Assembly (NCBI GenBank): GCA_963710715.1
Contig: CAVQBL010000013.1
Location: forward strand, 186,001-250,000
Length of the DNA stretch: 64,000 nucleotides
Direction of reading: 5' to 3'
Source of the DNA: CAVQBL01 sp963710715
GTDB taxonomy: Bacteria; Pseudomonadota; Gammaproteobacteria; DSM-16500
Shown here: piece after piece, positions 44,245-53,653 of the stretch
Position numbering within the stretch: the stretch's first letter is position 1
How the letters are laid out: each line of letters starts with the position of its first letter
Position numbers and translations under genes: made by a program
Notes under the pieces: model-generated
Seen by the model: only the letters and a program-made list of their open reading frames with translations
What the model was told of the DNA's origin: nothing
The model's database searches: none

Positions 44245-44533
44245 AGTTATTTATGAAACAGCAAAAGGATTCCACCGAACAGGCGTAATGAGTGATCAAA
44301 CCATGCGCGAATTTGATGCGATGTGTTTGCCACAATTAAAACATTATTCGCCGAGACAAATTAAACGTATTCGTACCCATAATAAAGCGAGTCAAGCTGT
44401 TTTTGCTGCGTATCTCAATACCAGTCCTTCAACGATACAAAAATGGGAACAAGGTCAAAAAAAACCAAGTGGAATAGCATTAAAACTACTCTATTTAGTC
44501 GACCGTCATGGTCTTGATCTTTTAGCTGCTTAG
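44219..44533 (+). CDS. HigA-2/NadS-like XRE antitoxin
   Basis: A 104-residue antitoxin with a C-terminal helix-turn-helix (NKASQAVFAAYLNTSPSTIQ, then KWEQGQKKPSGIALKLL), as in HigA-2/NadS proteins, and an N-terminal toxin-wrapping region (EVIYETAKGFHRTGVMSDQTMREFD). The gene starts inside the toxin frame. It is a third toxin-antitoxin type near the TOMM operon. Confidence 0.92.
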   Translation: MKKKSRLTEVIYETAKGFHRTGVMSDQTMREFDAMCLPQLKHYSPRQIKRIRTHNKASQAVFAAYLNTSPSTIQKWEQGQKKPSGIALKLLYLVDRHGLDLLAA

Positions 44534-44557
44534 TTATAGCTGAAGACGCATATGAAA

Positions 44558-46663
44558 CTAATCCAGGGAAATAGACAGCCTTCGCTCACCCTGGTACGCG
44601 TTGTCACTTGCCGCAGAAGCTGCAACGACAGTATTCTGATTACCCAGCAGCAGCGGTTCTCTTATCCCACTGTTATTTCTTCTTGAGGGGCAAAATAATC
44701 CTAGCGTTCGTAAACATTCTAGTAAATTACTAGGACGTACATCAACCTGCTTTTCATCGCTTTTAGCTGTATTGTTGGTTCTTTCAATTTTATTTATTAA
44801 TGCTGTTATTGAGGAAAGCAATTCAATCATTTTAGTTTCCATATTTATTTTTAAAATTTCATCGATTTCTGGTTTAATATCCTCTATTGAAATAGGCCAC
44901 TGTTTTAATGTGTTAAGCAGATAGTTCACATATCTAAGCAATGTTGGGGAAAATTTGCTAACTGATAACAGACGATAGAAATTTTGGGTGAGTGTATTAT
45001 GAGAACGGAGGCACAAAAAAGCGGCACCACACACAATGAAAGGAAGGCAACCCAAAAAAATGAAAATTCCTCCTAGCACTAGCAGCCTATGATCATCAGA
45101 GAACGCCAACAATGTTATCCCGCCAGCCAGAAAGGCAAGTCCGACTATCTTCATAATGATTATTGCAGGCATTCTGTCGTGTCTTGTATTTTGATGTTCG
45201 CTTTTAATTTCTTTTTCTGCTTGCTTTATAACTGCGTATAATGGATTAAGGCTGTAATAATTGTCTTCCTCTACAGCAAGAAACCTATCAAAAGACACGG
45301 ATTGTCGTCGTAATCTCACTAAGTCCTCGATTGGAAGATATCTAATAACAATTAATGATACATCGTAAGGAAGATTGGTATAGGTATCAATCCCCAATAA
45401 TTTTTTCTCTTTTTCGTGTTTTGATTCCACATTGAATCGCGATAATTTTTTGTCATTTTTATGTTCTAATGCAATACCGAACCGGTCAAAATGGTTATGC
45501 AGTAATTCTTCAAGATCAGGTTTTAAATCTAAGTCTGCGACGGAAAAAATCTTATGTTGATTTAACCGGTTTGGTTGATCGATGAGTTGTAAAATTTCTT
45601 GCTGCGGTGATTGAGCGTATAAACAGAGTAATATCATATCAATAACAGCTGGGGTAGCAGGATTTTCATTATTTTCTTTCATTTTTTTAAAAAAATGATT
45701 AAATACAGCTTTTTCTTCTGGGGAAAATGGTTTGTCCGTTATGCGATGGTTCACGAGCTGTTGCAACAATCCTCGTTTACTCCAGCATATCTCAATAAAG
45801 CGTTCTAATAATTCAGGCTTGTCCCACAATAATATCGCTATTTCATAGAGACTGATATCTTGTATGCCTAAAATAAACTTGATCCGCATACTGTTATTCT
45901 GAGTCTCTGCTAGCAAAGGTCGGATTGATCTTTTTAAATTATCACGTACTTTATTACGCTCCTCATCGGAGGCAGTCGCTTTTTGCTCCTCAAAATCATG
46001 TTTTAGCTCGTTGAGAAACTTCTCATTGATTTTACTTGTTTGTTCTGGCTTAGCATCGTAGAGATTTGGGCGCGTTTCTTTTTCTTTATCGCGAGGTAAA
46101 AGAGGGATACTTGATTCGTTTTTAATATTAATACTTACTTCATTTGCTGGTATTAAAGGGGAATGAGATTGTCGCTCTAACTCGAATAATTTAATGATTA
46201 ATGGAATTCGATTATGAGTTTCTGCCCAACATAATACAAAGTCCTTAGTTTCAGGTTTAACTGTACATTGCTGTAAGCTCTTTATAATCTCGGGTGAGAT
46301 TATTTTGCTAAGATTTTTATTTTTTTCGCAGATTTGTTGCGCAATTGCAATGGCTTTTTCCTTATCTGCTCCAAACGCTAAAAGAATTTCAGCAAGGTGC
46401 TTATGTCCGTATACAAACGCTATTAAATAAGGAGGCATCTGGGCGAAAAGATTTTTAGATTCGTTATTGGCTTGATTAACATTTGGGTATTTGTATCCAG
46501 ACGATAACCATAATACTGCTTCAATATTGCCTGTGGCAGCCAGTTGCAACAGTGTGCAATCCTGTTCATTGACTTCATTTATTTTAAGATAGCCTGATAT
46601 GATCCCCTGAATGACTGTCTTTGTGTCATCATGAATAAGTTCATCGTGGAAAGGATACGGCAT
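44558..46663 (-). CDS. Ankyrin-like and F-box-like membrane protein, putative effector
   Basis: About 701 residues (a GTG five codons upstream is an alternative; GAGAG precedes the chosen ATG). The N-terminus holds ankyrin-like helices (DCTLLQLAATGNIEAVLWLS and YLIAFVYGHKHLAEILLAFGA). A segment near 430-470 fits an F-box: NLPYDVSLIVIRYLPIEDLV, then RLRRQSVSFDRFLAVEE. Two membrane helices follow at ~500-520 and ~527-552. The C-terminus is hydrophilic and ends GERRLSISLD. Eukaryotic-like ankyrin plus F-box proteins are type IV effectors in Legionellales; secretion here is inference. It lies between two pilin genes on the minus strand. Confidence 0.75.
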   Translation of the reverse strand: MPYPFHDELIHDDTKTVIQGIISGYLKINEVNEQDCTLLQLAATGNIEAVLWLSSGYKYPNVNQANNESKNLFAQMPPYLIAFVYGHKHLAEILLAFGADKEKAIAIAQQICEKNKNLSKIISPEIIKSLQQCTVKPETKDFVLCWAETHNRIPLIIKLFELERQSHSPLIPANEVSINIKNESSIPLLPRDKEKETRPNLYDAKPEQTSKINEKFLNELKHDFEEQKATASDEERNKVRDNLKRSIRPLLAETQNNSMRIKFILGIQDISLYEIAILLWDKPELLERFIEICWSKRGLLQQLVNHRITDKPFSPEEKAVFNHFFKKMKENNENPATPAVIDMILLCLYAQSPQQEILQLIDQPNRLNQHKIFSVADLDLKPDLEELLHNHFDRFGIALEHKNDKKLSRFNVESKHEKEKKLLGIDTYTNLPYDVSLIVIRYLPIEDLVRLRRQSVSFDRFLAVEEDNYYSLNPLYAVIKQAEKEIKSEHQNTRHDRMPAIIIMKIVGLAFLAGGITLLAFSDDHRLLVLGGIFIFLGCLPFIVCGAAFLCLRSHNTLTQNFYRLLSVSKFSPTLLRYVNYLLNTLKQWPISIEDIKPEIDEILKINMETKMIELLSSITALINKIERTNNTAKSDEKQVDVRPSNLLECLRTLGLFCPSRRNNSGIREPLLLGNQNTVVAASAASDNAYQGERRLSISLD

Positions 46664-46730
46664 TCTGTGATCTCTCACATTTGGATAGGATTAGGGTCAA
46701 GAATTTTACAGGACTTTCCTTAAGGTTTTC

Positions 46731-47753
46731 TTAGCACTCGATTGCCTCATTCAATACCTGCTGCACTTTATTGACTGTTTTGTCCCAAGAAAATAGTTTT
46801 GCGCGTTGTAAGCCTGCGTTGATTAAATTATTTCGTAAGGTCTGGTCCTGAGTAATTTGCTCAATGCCATGTGCGAGTGAGTCTATCTCATATGGATCAA
46901 TTAAAAGAGCAGCATCGCCTGCTACTTCAGGCAAAGAAGTGATATTGGATGTTAATACAGGTATTCCGCAAGCCATGGCTTCAACAACAGGTATCCCAAA
47001 TCCTTCTAATAGGGAAGGAAAAACTAATGCAACGGCACCGCGATAATAAGCTGCCAATTCAGTTTCATGCACTGCTCCAGAAAACAGGATGCGTTTTTCT
47101 AACCGTTCTTTTTTAATGAGTTCTGCCATTTCACTCGTTTGTTTGCCAGTAAAAATTAACCGTATGGCAGGATCTATTTTTGCTTTTGCAAATGCTTTTA
47201 GTAAACGCAAAGGATTTTTATGTCGCATGGTGTTTCCTACATGCAAAAGATAAGGATATCCTGGATTGTAACTCGCACCTTCTGGAATAAAATGATGACT
47301 AACCCCAACACCAACGACGATCACTTTCTCTGCTGAAATATTCGCCCACTCCAGGATGGATTGTTTAGAATATTCTGAGTTAGTTAAGATTTTATAAGCA
47401 CGCTGTGCTGCGGGTTTCATGATGCATTCATAAAATATTTTTTTTGCCAATCTTGCGCTGTTTGGAACATGTAAATGAATTAAGTCATGAATGGTAAATA
47501 TAAAACGCATAGAAGAACTCATCACTGGATTAAATCCGGGTGTAAAAAAAACTTGATATTGATTTTTCCGTTTGCGCAAATGATAAGGTAGCCAGACAAG
47601 ATTTTTTAATGCAAGTGGTTTCGGGCCGCTGTTAAGGATATCAATATTTTTTAACCGCGATAAAATTTCATTTGAAAATCGTCCAATACCGTGAGTGCCA
47701 CTCCAGCGTCCATCAACTAAAATACGATTTTGATTAGCATTACCAGCAGTCAT
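46731..47753 (-). CDS. Glycosyltransferase, GT4 family
   Basis: A 340-residue GT-B fold enzyme that moves a sugar from a nucleotide donor to an envelope glycan. N-terminal acceptor domain: RILVDGRWSGTHGIGRFSNEIL. C-terminal donor domain: LHVGNTMRHKNPLRLLKAF, RIL FSGAVHE-type strand and the GT4 motif SLLEGFGIPVVEAMACGIPV, then TSNITSLPEVAGDAALL. It overlaps the pilin stop region by 14 bases, so it is probably cotranscribed with the pilin. Target (LPS or pilin glycan) unknown. Confidence 0.9.
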   Translation of the reverse strand: MTAGNANQNRILVDGRWSGTHGIGRFSNEILSRLKNIDILNSGPKPLALKNLVWLPYHLRKRKNQYQVFFTPGFNPVMSSSMRFIFTIHDLIHLHVPNSARLAKKIFYECIMKPAAQRAYKILTNSEYSKQSILEWANISAEKVIVVGVGVSHHFIPEGASYNPGYPYLLHVGNTMRHKNPLRLLKAFAKAKIDPAIRLIFTGKQTSEMAELIKKERLEKRILFSGAVHETELAAYYRGAVALVFPSLLEGFGIPVVEAMACGIPVLTSNITSLPEVAGDAALLIDPYEIDSLAHGIEQITQDQTLRNNLINAGLQRAKLFSWDKTVNKVQQVLNEAIEC

Positions 47754-48141
47754 TCATATTTCCTCTGCCACTTATGTTTTTTTCACCGCGCGAATTGAGA
47801 GAAAGGATTGCGCACTGGCTATCTTTTTCTGCTTGTATGCCTAATGGTTTTGCTGCAAGCGTAAATTCTGTATCCGTTGCGGTAGCAATGGCAAGCTGAT
47901 ATCGCTGATCAGCAATGATCTCGGGTATGTTGAGATTTTCTAGTGTTGCTCCAGCATAGCTATTGTGCTGAGTATAATATTGTTCTAAAGCAGTGGCGAG
48001 TTTTGCTAGAGTAATTTCTGCTTCAGCACGTTTTGCTTGTGTTATGTATTGCGAATAGAGTGGCAAACAAAATGCACCTAAAATTCCAATGATAACCAAT
48101 ACAATCATTATTTCAATCAGATTAAATCCGGATATTTTCAT
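47740..48141 (-). CDS. Type IV pilin, PilE/PilA-like
   Basis: A 133-residue pilin. The start at MKISGFNLIEIMIVLVIIGI is chosen because it gives a six-residue prepilin leader ending in Gly before Phe +1 and Glu +5. The upstream 20 codons are not pilin-like. The body has YITQAKRAEAEITLAKLATALEQYYTQHNSY, and a C-terminal disulfide loop is likely between C-Ala-Ile-Leu and the final DCW. It resembles PilE minor pilins of the fimT-pilE clusters of related bacteria. wrbA lies 5 bases upstream. Confidence 0.9.
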   Translation of the reverse strand: MKISGFNLIEIMIVLVIIGILGAFCLPLYSQYITQAKRAEAEITLAKLATALEQYYTQHNSYAGATLENLNIPEIIADQRYQLAIATATDTEFTLAAKPLGIQAEKDSQCAILSLNSRGEKNISGRGNMNDCW

Positions 48142-48146
48142 ATAAA

Positions 48147-48746
48147 CTATTTCTTTAATTTCAATGCAATCTCTGCCAAACGTTTTCCCATTGCAAAACA
48201 CAAACGCTGTTCTTCTTTATTTACAGGATTTTTACCATTAGCTCCAGCAACATGTGTTGCACCGTAAGGTGTGCCGCCCGTGCTAGTCGTATTTAAATCA
48301 GGTTCAGTATAAGGAATTCCAACTAACACAAAACCCAGATGCATCAGTGGCATCATCATGCTAATTAATGTTGTTTCTTGCCCGCCGTGCAAGCTACCCG
48401 TAGAGCTAAATACAGCAGCGGGTTTATTTACCAAATTGCCAGAGAGCCACAGACTGCTTGTTGTATCTAAAAAATATTTCATAGGAGCAGCCATGTTGCC
48501 AAAGCGTGTAGGGCTGCCGAGTGCAAGGCCATCACAATTTTTTAAATCATCTAACGTGACATACGTTGCACCTTCATCCGGTATGCTAGGTTGAGTTGCT
48601 TCCGTTGTAGGAGATACGGATGGCACTGTGCGTATGAGTGCTTCTGTGCCAGGCACTGATTCAACACCGCGTGCAACGTGTTGTGCCATTTCTTTCACGG
48701 CACCGTAGCGACTATAATAAAGTACTAAAATATTAATCTTCGTCAT
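48147..48746 (-). CDS. wrbA: NAD(P)H:quinone oxidoreductase, WrbA type
   Basis: A 199-residue flavodoxin-like FMN enzyme doing two-electron quinone reduction. The start at MTKINILVLYYSRYGAVKEMA is chosen for the family's usual N-terminus; it overlaps the SDR stop as ATGA. Other marks are LGSPTRFGNMAAPMKYFLD, FSSTGSLHGGQETTLISMMMPLMHLG and GTPYGATHVAG, all diagnostic of WrbA. Confidence 0.95.
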   Translation of the reverse strand: MTKINILVLYYSRYGAVKEMAQHVARGVESVPGTEALIRTVPSVSPTTEATQPSIPDEGATYVTLDDLKNCDGLALGSPTRFGNMAAPMKYFLDTTSSLWLSGNLVNKPAAVFSSTGSLHGGQETTLISMMMPLMHLGFVLVGIPYTEPDLNTTSTGGTPYGATHVAGANGKNPVNKEEQRLCFAMGKRLAEIALKLKK

Positions 48747-49591
48747 TTTTTTCCCTCGCGTTTCGCAACTGTATCCATTACCCAATCTAATGCAGAATCC
48801 GGTAAAAGTCTTCTCAATGCCGCAAATAAGTGTGCAGGAAGACTCACGTAATAATGCGCTTTCGGTTTTGGGCTTTCTAAAGCATGTGTGAGCTTGCTGA
48901 TGACAGCATCAGGCAATGCAGTAAATTGTGGGTGTGTATCGATGGATTGACTAAAAAAATTTTCGAGTTTTTTATACAATGTTTTATGCACGCTGTCTTT
49001 TTTGTGTAAAGTTTCGTAATAAGTTTTTAAAGCATTTTCTCTAAATTTAGATCGAATCGGTCCAGGTGCGATAATGGAAACAAAAATATTTGTTCCGCGT
49101 AATTCTTGTCGTAAAGTGTTACTGAAACCTTCTAACGCAAATTTAGATGCATTGTATGCACCATAAAAAGGTATAGCGACAATACCTAAAATAGATGTAT
49201 TTTGAATAATACGACCATGACCTTGTTTGCGCATGGCGGGGATAACGAGATTGGTGAGTTCCATAGGCCCAAATACATTTGTTTCAAACTGCGCGCGCAT
49301 CATGTCACGGGTTAAATCTTCCACTGCACCGGTTAATCCATAACCTGCATTGTTAAATAAGGCATCCAATTTTCCATTGGTTTTTTTGAGAATTTCAGCA
49401 AGAGCATTATGGATAGAATTAGAATCATTCACATCAAGTACCAAACTTTCCAAACCTTGGGCATGGAGTTTATCTACATCGCTGGCTTTACGCGCCGTGG
49501 CAAATACACGATAGCCCCTTTGTTTTAGCGTAAGTGCCGAGGCAAGTCCTATACCGCTTGAGCAGCCAGTAATAAGAATGGATTTTTGCAT
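48743..49591 (-). CDS. Short-chain dehydrogenase/reductase
   Basis: A 282-residue classical SDR. NAD(P)-binding TGCSSGIGLASAL, NNAGYG and active-site YGAYNASKFALEG are all present. The basic residue after the glycine loop suggests NADPH. Substrate unknown. It is the first gene of a minus-strand run SDR-wrbA-pilin-glycosyltransferase with overlaps or very short gaps. Confidence 0.92.
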   Translation of the reverse strand: MQKSILITGCSSGIGLASALTLKQRGYRVFATARKASDVDKLHAQGLESLVLDVNDSNSIHNALAEILKKTNGKLDALFNNAGYGLTGAVEDLTRDMMRAQFETNVFGPMELTNLVIPAMRKQGHGRIIQNTSILGIVAIPFYGAYNASKFALEGFSNTLRQELRGTNIFVSIIAPGPIRSKFRENALKTYYETLHKKDSVHKTLYKKLENFFSQSIDTHPQFTALPDAVISKLTHALESPKPKAHYYVSLPAHLFAALRRLLPDSALDWVMDTVAKREGKK

Positions 49592-49615
49592 GGTGGCTCC
49601 TTGGAGCTGTTTTTT

Positions 49616-49765
49616 CCGTCATTACGAGGAGCGCGCTCTTCGCGACAAAGCAATCCAGTACTGCCTACAACTTATCACTGTCCTGGATCGCCACGACTCA
49701 CATAAAGCTAAAGCGTGAGGCTCGCAATGACGAGTTCTTTTGTAAGAATCGTGAATAGTTACGAG
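49616..49765. repeat. Dispersed palindromic repeat, copy 5
   Basis: CCGTCATTACGAGGAG at the left; the right arm CGTGAGGCTCGCAATGACG is the reverse complement of the left arm of copies 1 and 3. It ends GTGAATAGTTAC as they do. It lies between the SDR gene and the zinc-ribbon gene. Confidence 0.85.
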
Positions 49766-49874
49766 ATATTATCTGGTTAAGAGTGGGGCTTCAATATTTT
49801 CATTCGTTTTTCTTGTAAAAACTTGCTAAAATACGATACTTATTGGTTTTTTATGATATTTAAGGTGGTGTTCT

Positions 49875-50168
49875 ATGCCAACATATGAATATGAATGTGG
49901 TAAATGTGGCCATAGACTTGAAGCATTTCAAAAAATGAGTGATGCTCCTTTGACTGAGTGTCCAGCTTGCCATGAAAGTAATTTGCATAAATTAGTTTCG
50001 GCGGCGGGTTTTCAGCTGAAAGGCACGGGATGGTATGCAACAGATTTTCGTAATAAAGGCAAACCTGAAACCAAAGTAGATAAAAAAGAATCAGGAACAA
50101 CAGATAAAAAGCCGGAATCAGGAGAAAAAAAATCAGATTCTGGCTCCTCAACGGGCGGAACAGGTTAA
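49875..50168 (+). CDS. FmdB family zinc-ribbon protein
   Basis: A 97-residue protein with the family zinc ribbon: MPTYEYECGKCGHRLEAFQK and ECPACHESNLHKLVSAAGFQ (two CxxC pairs, C8/C11 and C32/C35). The tail is a low-complexity Lys/Ser/Gly/Glu region. GGTGGTGTT precedes the ATG. It is a putative regulatory protein of unknown target, commonly found just before aspS as here. Confidence 0.92.
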   Translation: MPTYEYECGKCGHRLEAFQKMSDAPLTECPACHESNLHKLVSAAGFQLKGTGWYATDFRNKGKPETKVDKKESGTTDKKPESGEKKSDSGSSTGGTG

Positions 50169-50170
50169 CG

Positions 50171-50806
50171 ATGATGACATATATTAGACGCTATTTTATT
50201 TCAGGATTACTCGTATGGGTCCCAATTTGGGTCACTATATTAGTCATTAAATTTTTGGGTGACATGTTAAGTAGTACTATGTTGCTGTTGCCCCATCAAT
50301 ACCAGCCTGATCAATTGATTGGATTTCATATCCCTGGAATTGGTGTTCTTATTATTCTGTTAATCATCTTTTTAACGGGATTAATTGTTGCTAATTTTAT
50401 CGGTAGTCGTTTAGTCGCACTTTGGGATAACTTAGTAGGCCGTATTCCTTTAGTGCGTACTGTTTATTCGGGTGTTAAACAAGTGATGGAAACTTTGTTT
50501 ACTCCGGGTGGCCAATCATTTCGTAAAGTATTATTAGTGGAATATCCACGCCCTGGCTTATGGACCGTTGCATTTCAAACCGGTGATGCCTTACCCGATG
50601 TGCAAAAAATGTTAGAAGAAGAACAGATGGTCAGTATATTTATTCCTACCACACCGAATCCAACATCGGGCTTTTTGATAATGGTGCCGCGTAGAGATGT
50701 TGTGGAGCTCGACATGAGTGTGGAGCAAGCGCTCAAGTTTGTTATTTCACTAGGAGTGATGCAGCCAGGAATGAATGTCGGGAATAAAAAGCTTTTGAAA
50801 AGGTAA
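50171..50806 (+). CDS. DUF502 family membrane protein
   Basis: A 211-residue inner-membrane protein with two helices near residues 10-30 and 55-80. Family marks are ISGLLVWVPIWVTILVIKF, GRIPLVRTVYSGVKQVMETL and IFIPTTPNPTSGFLIMVPRRDV. No biochemical role is known. The FmdB-DUF502-aspS order is conserved in many gammaproteobacteria and the gaps here are 2 and 8 bases, so they form an operon. Confidence 0.92.
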   Translation: MMTYIRRYFISGLLVWVPIWVTILVIKFLGDMLSSTMLLLPHQYQPDQLIGFHIPGIGVLIILLIIFLTGLIVANFIGSRLVALWDNLVGRIPLVRTVYSGVKQVMETLFTPGGQSFRKVLLVEYPRPGLWTVAFQTGDALPDVQKMLEEEQMVSIFIPTTPNPTSGFLIMVPRRDVVELDMSVEQALKFVISLGVMQPGMNVGNKKLLKR

Positions 50807-50814
50807 ACTAAAAC

Positions 50815-52602
50815 ATGCGCAGTCATTATTGTGGTCAAGTAACAAAAAAATTATTAGATCAAGATGTAAAATTGGTAGGTTGGGTGCACAGACGTCGTGA
50901 TCATGGTGGTGTGATCTTTTTAGATTTACGTGATCGCGAAGGTATTGTGCAAGTGGTATTTGCGCCAACGAATAAAGCAGCATTTGCACTGGCAGAAACC
51001 TTACGTAATGAATACGTCATACAAGTAAAAGGCCGCGTACGTCATCGTCCGGAAGGGACAGTAAATCGTGAGCTCGCAACGGGAGAAATTGAAGTTGATG
51101 GTCTTGAGTTAATCATTTTGAACCGTGCAGAAACCACACCTTTTCCAATTGATGAATATCATGATGTCGGTGAAGAAACGCGCTTACATTATCGCTATTT
51201 AGATTTGCGCCGTCCTGAAATGTTACAACGTTTGCAATTACGTGCGGCAATGATTCGATATTTGCGTCGTTACTTAGATTCACAAGGATTTCTCGATATT
51301 GAAACACCTTTTTTAACTAAAGCAACTCCCGAGGGTGCGCGCGACTATCTCGTTCCAAGTCGCACTAAACCCGGTAGTTTTTTTGCATTGCCACAATCCC
51401 CGCAGCAATTCAAACAATTGCTCATGATGGCAGGCATGGATAGATATTATCAAATCGTACGTTGCTTCCGTGATGAAGATTTACGTGCCGATAGACAACC
51501 TGAATTTACTCAGCTTGATATTGAAACATCCTTTTTAAATGAAGAAGAAATTCAACAAATCATGGAAACGATGATTCGCGGCATGTTTGCTGAATTACTC
51601 CAAGTACAATTACCGGATCCCTTTCCGCGCATGACATATGCAGAAGCCATGTCGCGTTTTGGTTCCGATAAACCTGATTTACGTATTCCACTCGAATTAG
51701 TGGATGTGGGTGATTTGCTACGTGATGTGGAATTTAAAGTTTTCTCCGGTCCTGCAAATGATAAACAAGGACGCGTTGCAGCGTTGCGTGTTCAAGGTGG
51801 TGCAGCGTTAAGCCGTAAAGAAATTGATGATTATACGCAATATGTCGCAGGGTTTGATGCAAAAGGTTTAGCATATATTAAATTGAATGCAGATGGTTTA
51901 CAGTCGCCGATTTTGAAATTTATTCCGGAAGCGGCTATTCAAAAAATTGTTGAGCGTACACATGCAAAAACGGGCGATATTATTTTCTTTGGCGCTGATA
52001 AAGCCAATGTAGTGAATGATTCGCTGGGCGCGCTACGGGTCAAAATAGGTCATGAACGTGGGCTCGTTGAAAAAGGTTGGCGCCCATTGTGGGTAATTGA
52101 TTTCCCCATGTTTGAAAAAGGAGAAGGGCGTTTATCCGCATGTCATCATCCTTTTACTGCACCCAAAATTAAAGATATGAGCGAATTGACACAAGATCCT
52201 CTGAAAATTTTGGCGCGTGCTTATGATATGGTCTTAAACGGTAGTGAAATTGGTGGTGGTTCTATTCGTATTAATTCTCCTGAATTGCAAATGGCTGTTT
52301 TCCGTGCATTAAATATTTCTGAGGAAGATGCAAATAATAAATTTGGACATTTGTTAACGGCATTAAAATTTGGTTGTCCTCCTCACGGTGGAATTGCTTT
52401 TGGTGTTGATCGTCTTGCCATGTTAATGACGAATTCAACATCAATACGTGATGTGATCGCTTTCCCGAAAACGCAAACAGCGACTTGTCCATTAACGGAT
52501 GCACCTGCACCGGTTGATCCGGCGCAATTATTAGAATTGGGAATTCGTATACGCAAAGATGTGACAGAAAAAAAAGAATCAGACCATAAAGTCATATCCT
52601 AA
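50815..52602 (+). CDS. aspS: Aspartyl-tRNA synthetase, bacterial type
   Basis: Charges tRNA-Asp. The 595 residues comprise an N-terminal OB fold (VKLVGWVHRRRDHGGVIFLDLRDREG), the class II core with motif 2 CFRDEDLRADRQPEFTQLD, the GAD insertion typical of bacterial AspRS (about residues 290-420), and motif 3 GGIAFGVDRLAMLMT. Full length. A short hairpin (TTGGCC/GGCCAA followed by AAA, 52621-52636) may end transcription. Confidence 0.97.
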   Translation: MRSHYCGQVTKKLLDQDVKLVGWVHRRRDHGGVIFLDLRDREGIVQVVFAPTNKAAFALAETLRNEYVIQVKGRVRHRPEGTVNRELATGEIEVDGLELIILNRAETTPFPIDEYHDVGEETRLHYRYLDLRRPEMLQRLQLRAAMIRYLRRYLDSQGFLDIETPFLTKATPEGARDYLVPSRTKPGSFFALPQSPQQFKQLLMMAGMDRYYQIVRCFRDEDLRADRQPEFTQLDIETSFLNEEEIQQIMETMIRGMFAELLQVQLPDPFPRMTYAEAMSRFGSDKPDLRIPLELVDVGDLLRDVEFKVFSGPANDKQGRVAALRVQGGAALSRKEIDDYTQYVAGFDAKGLAYIKLNADGLQSPILKFIPEAAIQKIVERTHAKTGDIIFFGADKANVVNDSLGALRVKIGHERGLVEKGWRPLWVIDFPMFEKGEGRLSACHHPFTAPKIKDMSELTQDPLKILARAYDMVLNGSEIGGGSIRINSPELQMAVFRALNISEEDANNKFGHLLTALKFGCPPHGGIAFGVDRLAMLMTNSTSIRDVIAFPKTQTATCPLTDAPAPVDPAQLLELGIRIRKDVTEKKESDHKVIS

Positions 52603-52651
52603 AAATAATCCAGGGCCTTATTGGCCGTAAGGCCAAAAAGCGTAGCATAGC

Positions 52652-52735
52652 CCAGGCTAAGGATGCGCCTTTTGCATCCGCCAGCCTGGACAAGATCCAG
52701 GCTAAGGATGCGCTTTTTTGCATCCGCCAGCCTGG
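52652..52735. repeat. Tandem hairpin repeat between aspS and yebC (two units)
   Basis: Two units of the palindrome CCAGGCTAAGGATGCGC ... GCATCCGCCAGCCTGG, at 52652-52689 and 52697-52735, differ only in the loop T run. A third lies at 53572. The flank GCCAAAAAGCG is shared by the first and third. Confidence 0.85.
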
Positions 52736-52795
52736 GGGAATTCGAAAGCCCTGGGGGCCAATTGATTGGTCGTGGAAATGAAACAGGGGGGTACA

Positions 52796-53536
52796 ATGGC
52801 TGGACACAGTAAATGGGCTAACATCAAACGCCACAAAGCTAAACAAGACGCAAAGCGCGGAAAGGTTTACACTAAATTAATTCGTGAAATCACGGTTGCT
52901 GCCAAGTTGGGTGGCGGTGATGCGGATTCCAATCCACGTTTACGCATTGCGCTGGATAAAGCATTTGGTGCAAACATGTCACGCGATGTCGTTGATCGGG
53001 CGGTCAAGCGTGGCGTAGGCGGCATAGAAGGTCAAGATTTAGAAGAAATACGCTATGAGGGATATGGCCCAGCAGGCGTTGCTGTGATTGTTGATTGCAT
53101 GACAAATAACCGCAATCGTACTGTTGCAGATGTCCGGCATGCATTTACCAAGTGTGGCGGTAATCTGGGAACAGATGGTTCAGTGTCTTATTTGTTTCAT
53201 AAGCGCGGTCAACTTACGTTTGCTCCGGGAGTGGATGAAGAAAAAATCATGGAAATTGGGCTTGATGCGGGTGCTGAAGATGTTGTCGAAAATCCCGATC
53301 AAAGTGTTGATGTCACTACATCTCCTGAATTATTTGCGCAAGTCAAAAATGCGATGTCGCAAGCAGGATTTCAACCAGCACATGCAGAAATTACTCTCAT
53401 TGCTACAACTCATGTCCCTATCACAGATAAAGATATTGCCGAAAAATTAATGCGTCTTACGGATATGTTGGAAGATTTAGATGACGTACAAGAAGTTTAT
53501 TCAAACGCAGACATTGCAGAAGATTTATTATCGTGA
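52796..53536 (+). CDS. yebC: YebC/PmpR family protein
   Basis: A 246-residue member of the TACO1/YebC family, a DNA-binding regulator or translation factor that relieves stalling, depending on the member. It starts MAGHSKWANIKRHKAKQDAK with CAGGGGGG upstream; the frame extends 10 codons further but homologues begin at MAGHSK. Conserved YEGYGPAGVAVIVDCMTNNRNRT and FHKRGQLTF are seen. It lies between aspS and ruvC as in many relatives. Confidence 0.96.
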   Translation: MAGHSKWANIKRHKAKQDAKRGKVYTKLIREITVAAKLGGGDADSNPRLRIALDKAFGANMSRDVVDRAVKRGVGGIEGQDLEEIRYEGYGPAGVAVIVDCMTNNRNRTVADVRHAFTKCGGNLGTDGSVSYLFHKRGQLTFAPGVDEEKIMEIGLDAGAEDVVENPDQSVDVTTSPELFAQVKNAMSQAGFQPAHAEITLIATTHVPITDKDIAEKLMRLTDMLEDLDDVQEVYSNADIAEDLLS

Positions 53537-53571
53537 CATTCTTGGCTGAAAGCCAAAAAGCGAAGCCCAGC

Positions 53572-53611
53572 CCAGGCTAAGGATGCGCGCTTTTCGCATC
53601 CGCCAGCTTGG
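53572..53611. repeat. Hairpin repeat between yebC and ruvC (third unit)
   Basis: CCAGGCTAAGGATGCGC, TTTT, GCATCCGCCAGCTTGG: same palindrome as at 52652-52735. A partial unit (GCATTCGCCGGCCTGGG) follows before ruvC. Confidence 0.85.
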
Positions 53612-53653
53612 GAACAATTTTGCATTCGCCGGCCTGGGTGCCGAGGAAAAAAT

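Noticed and set aside
52592..52846. Minus-strand frames over the aspS-yebC gap
   Set aside because: They are made by translating the hairpin repeats and the yebC start.
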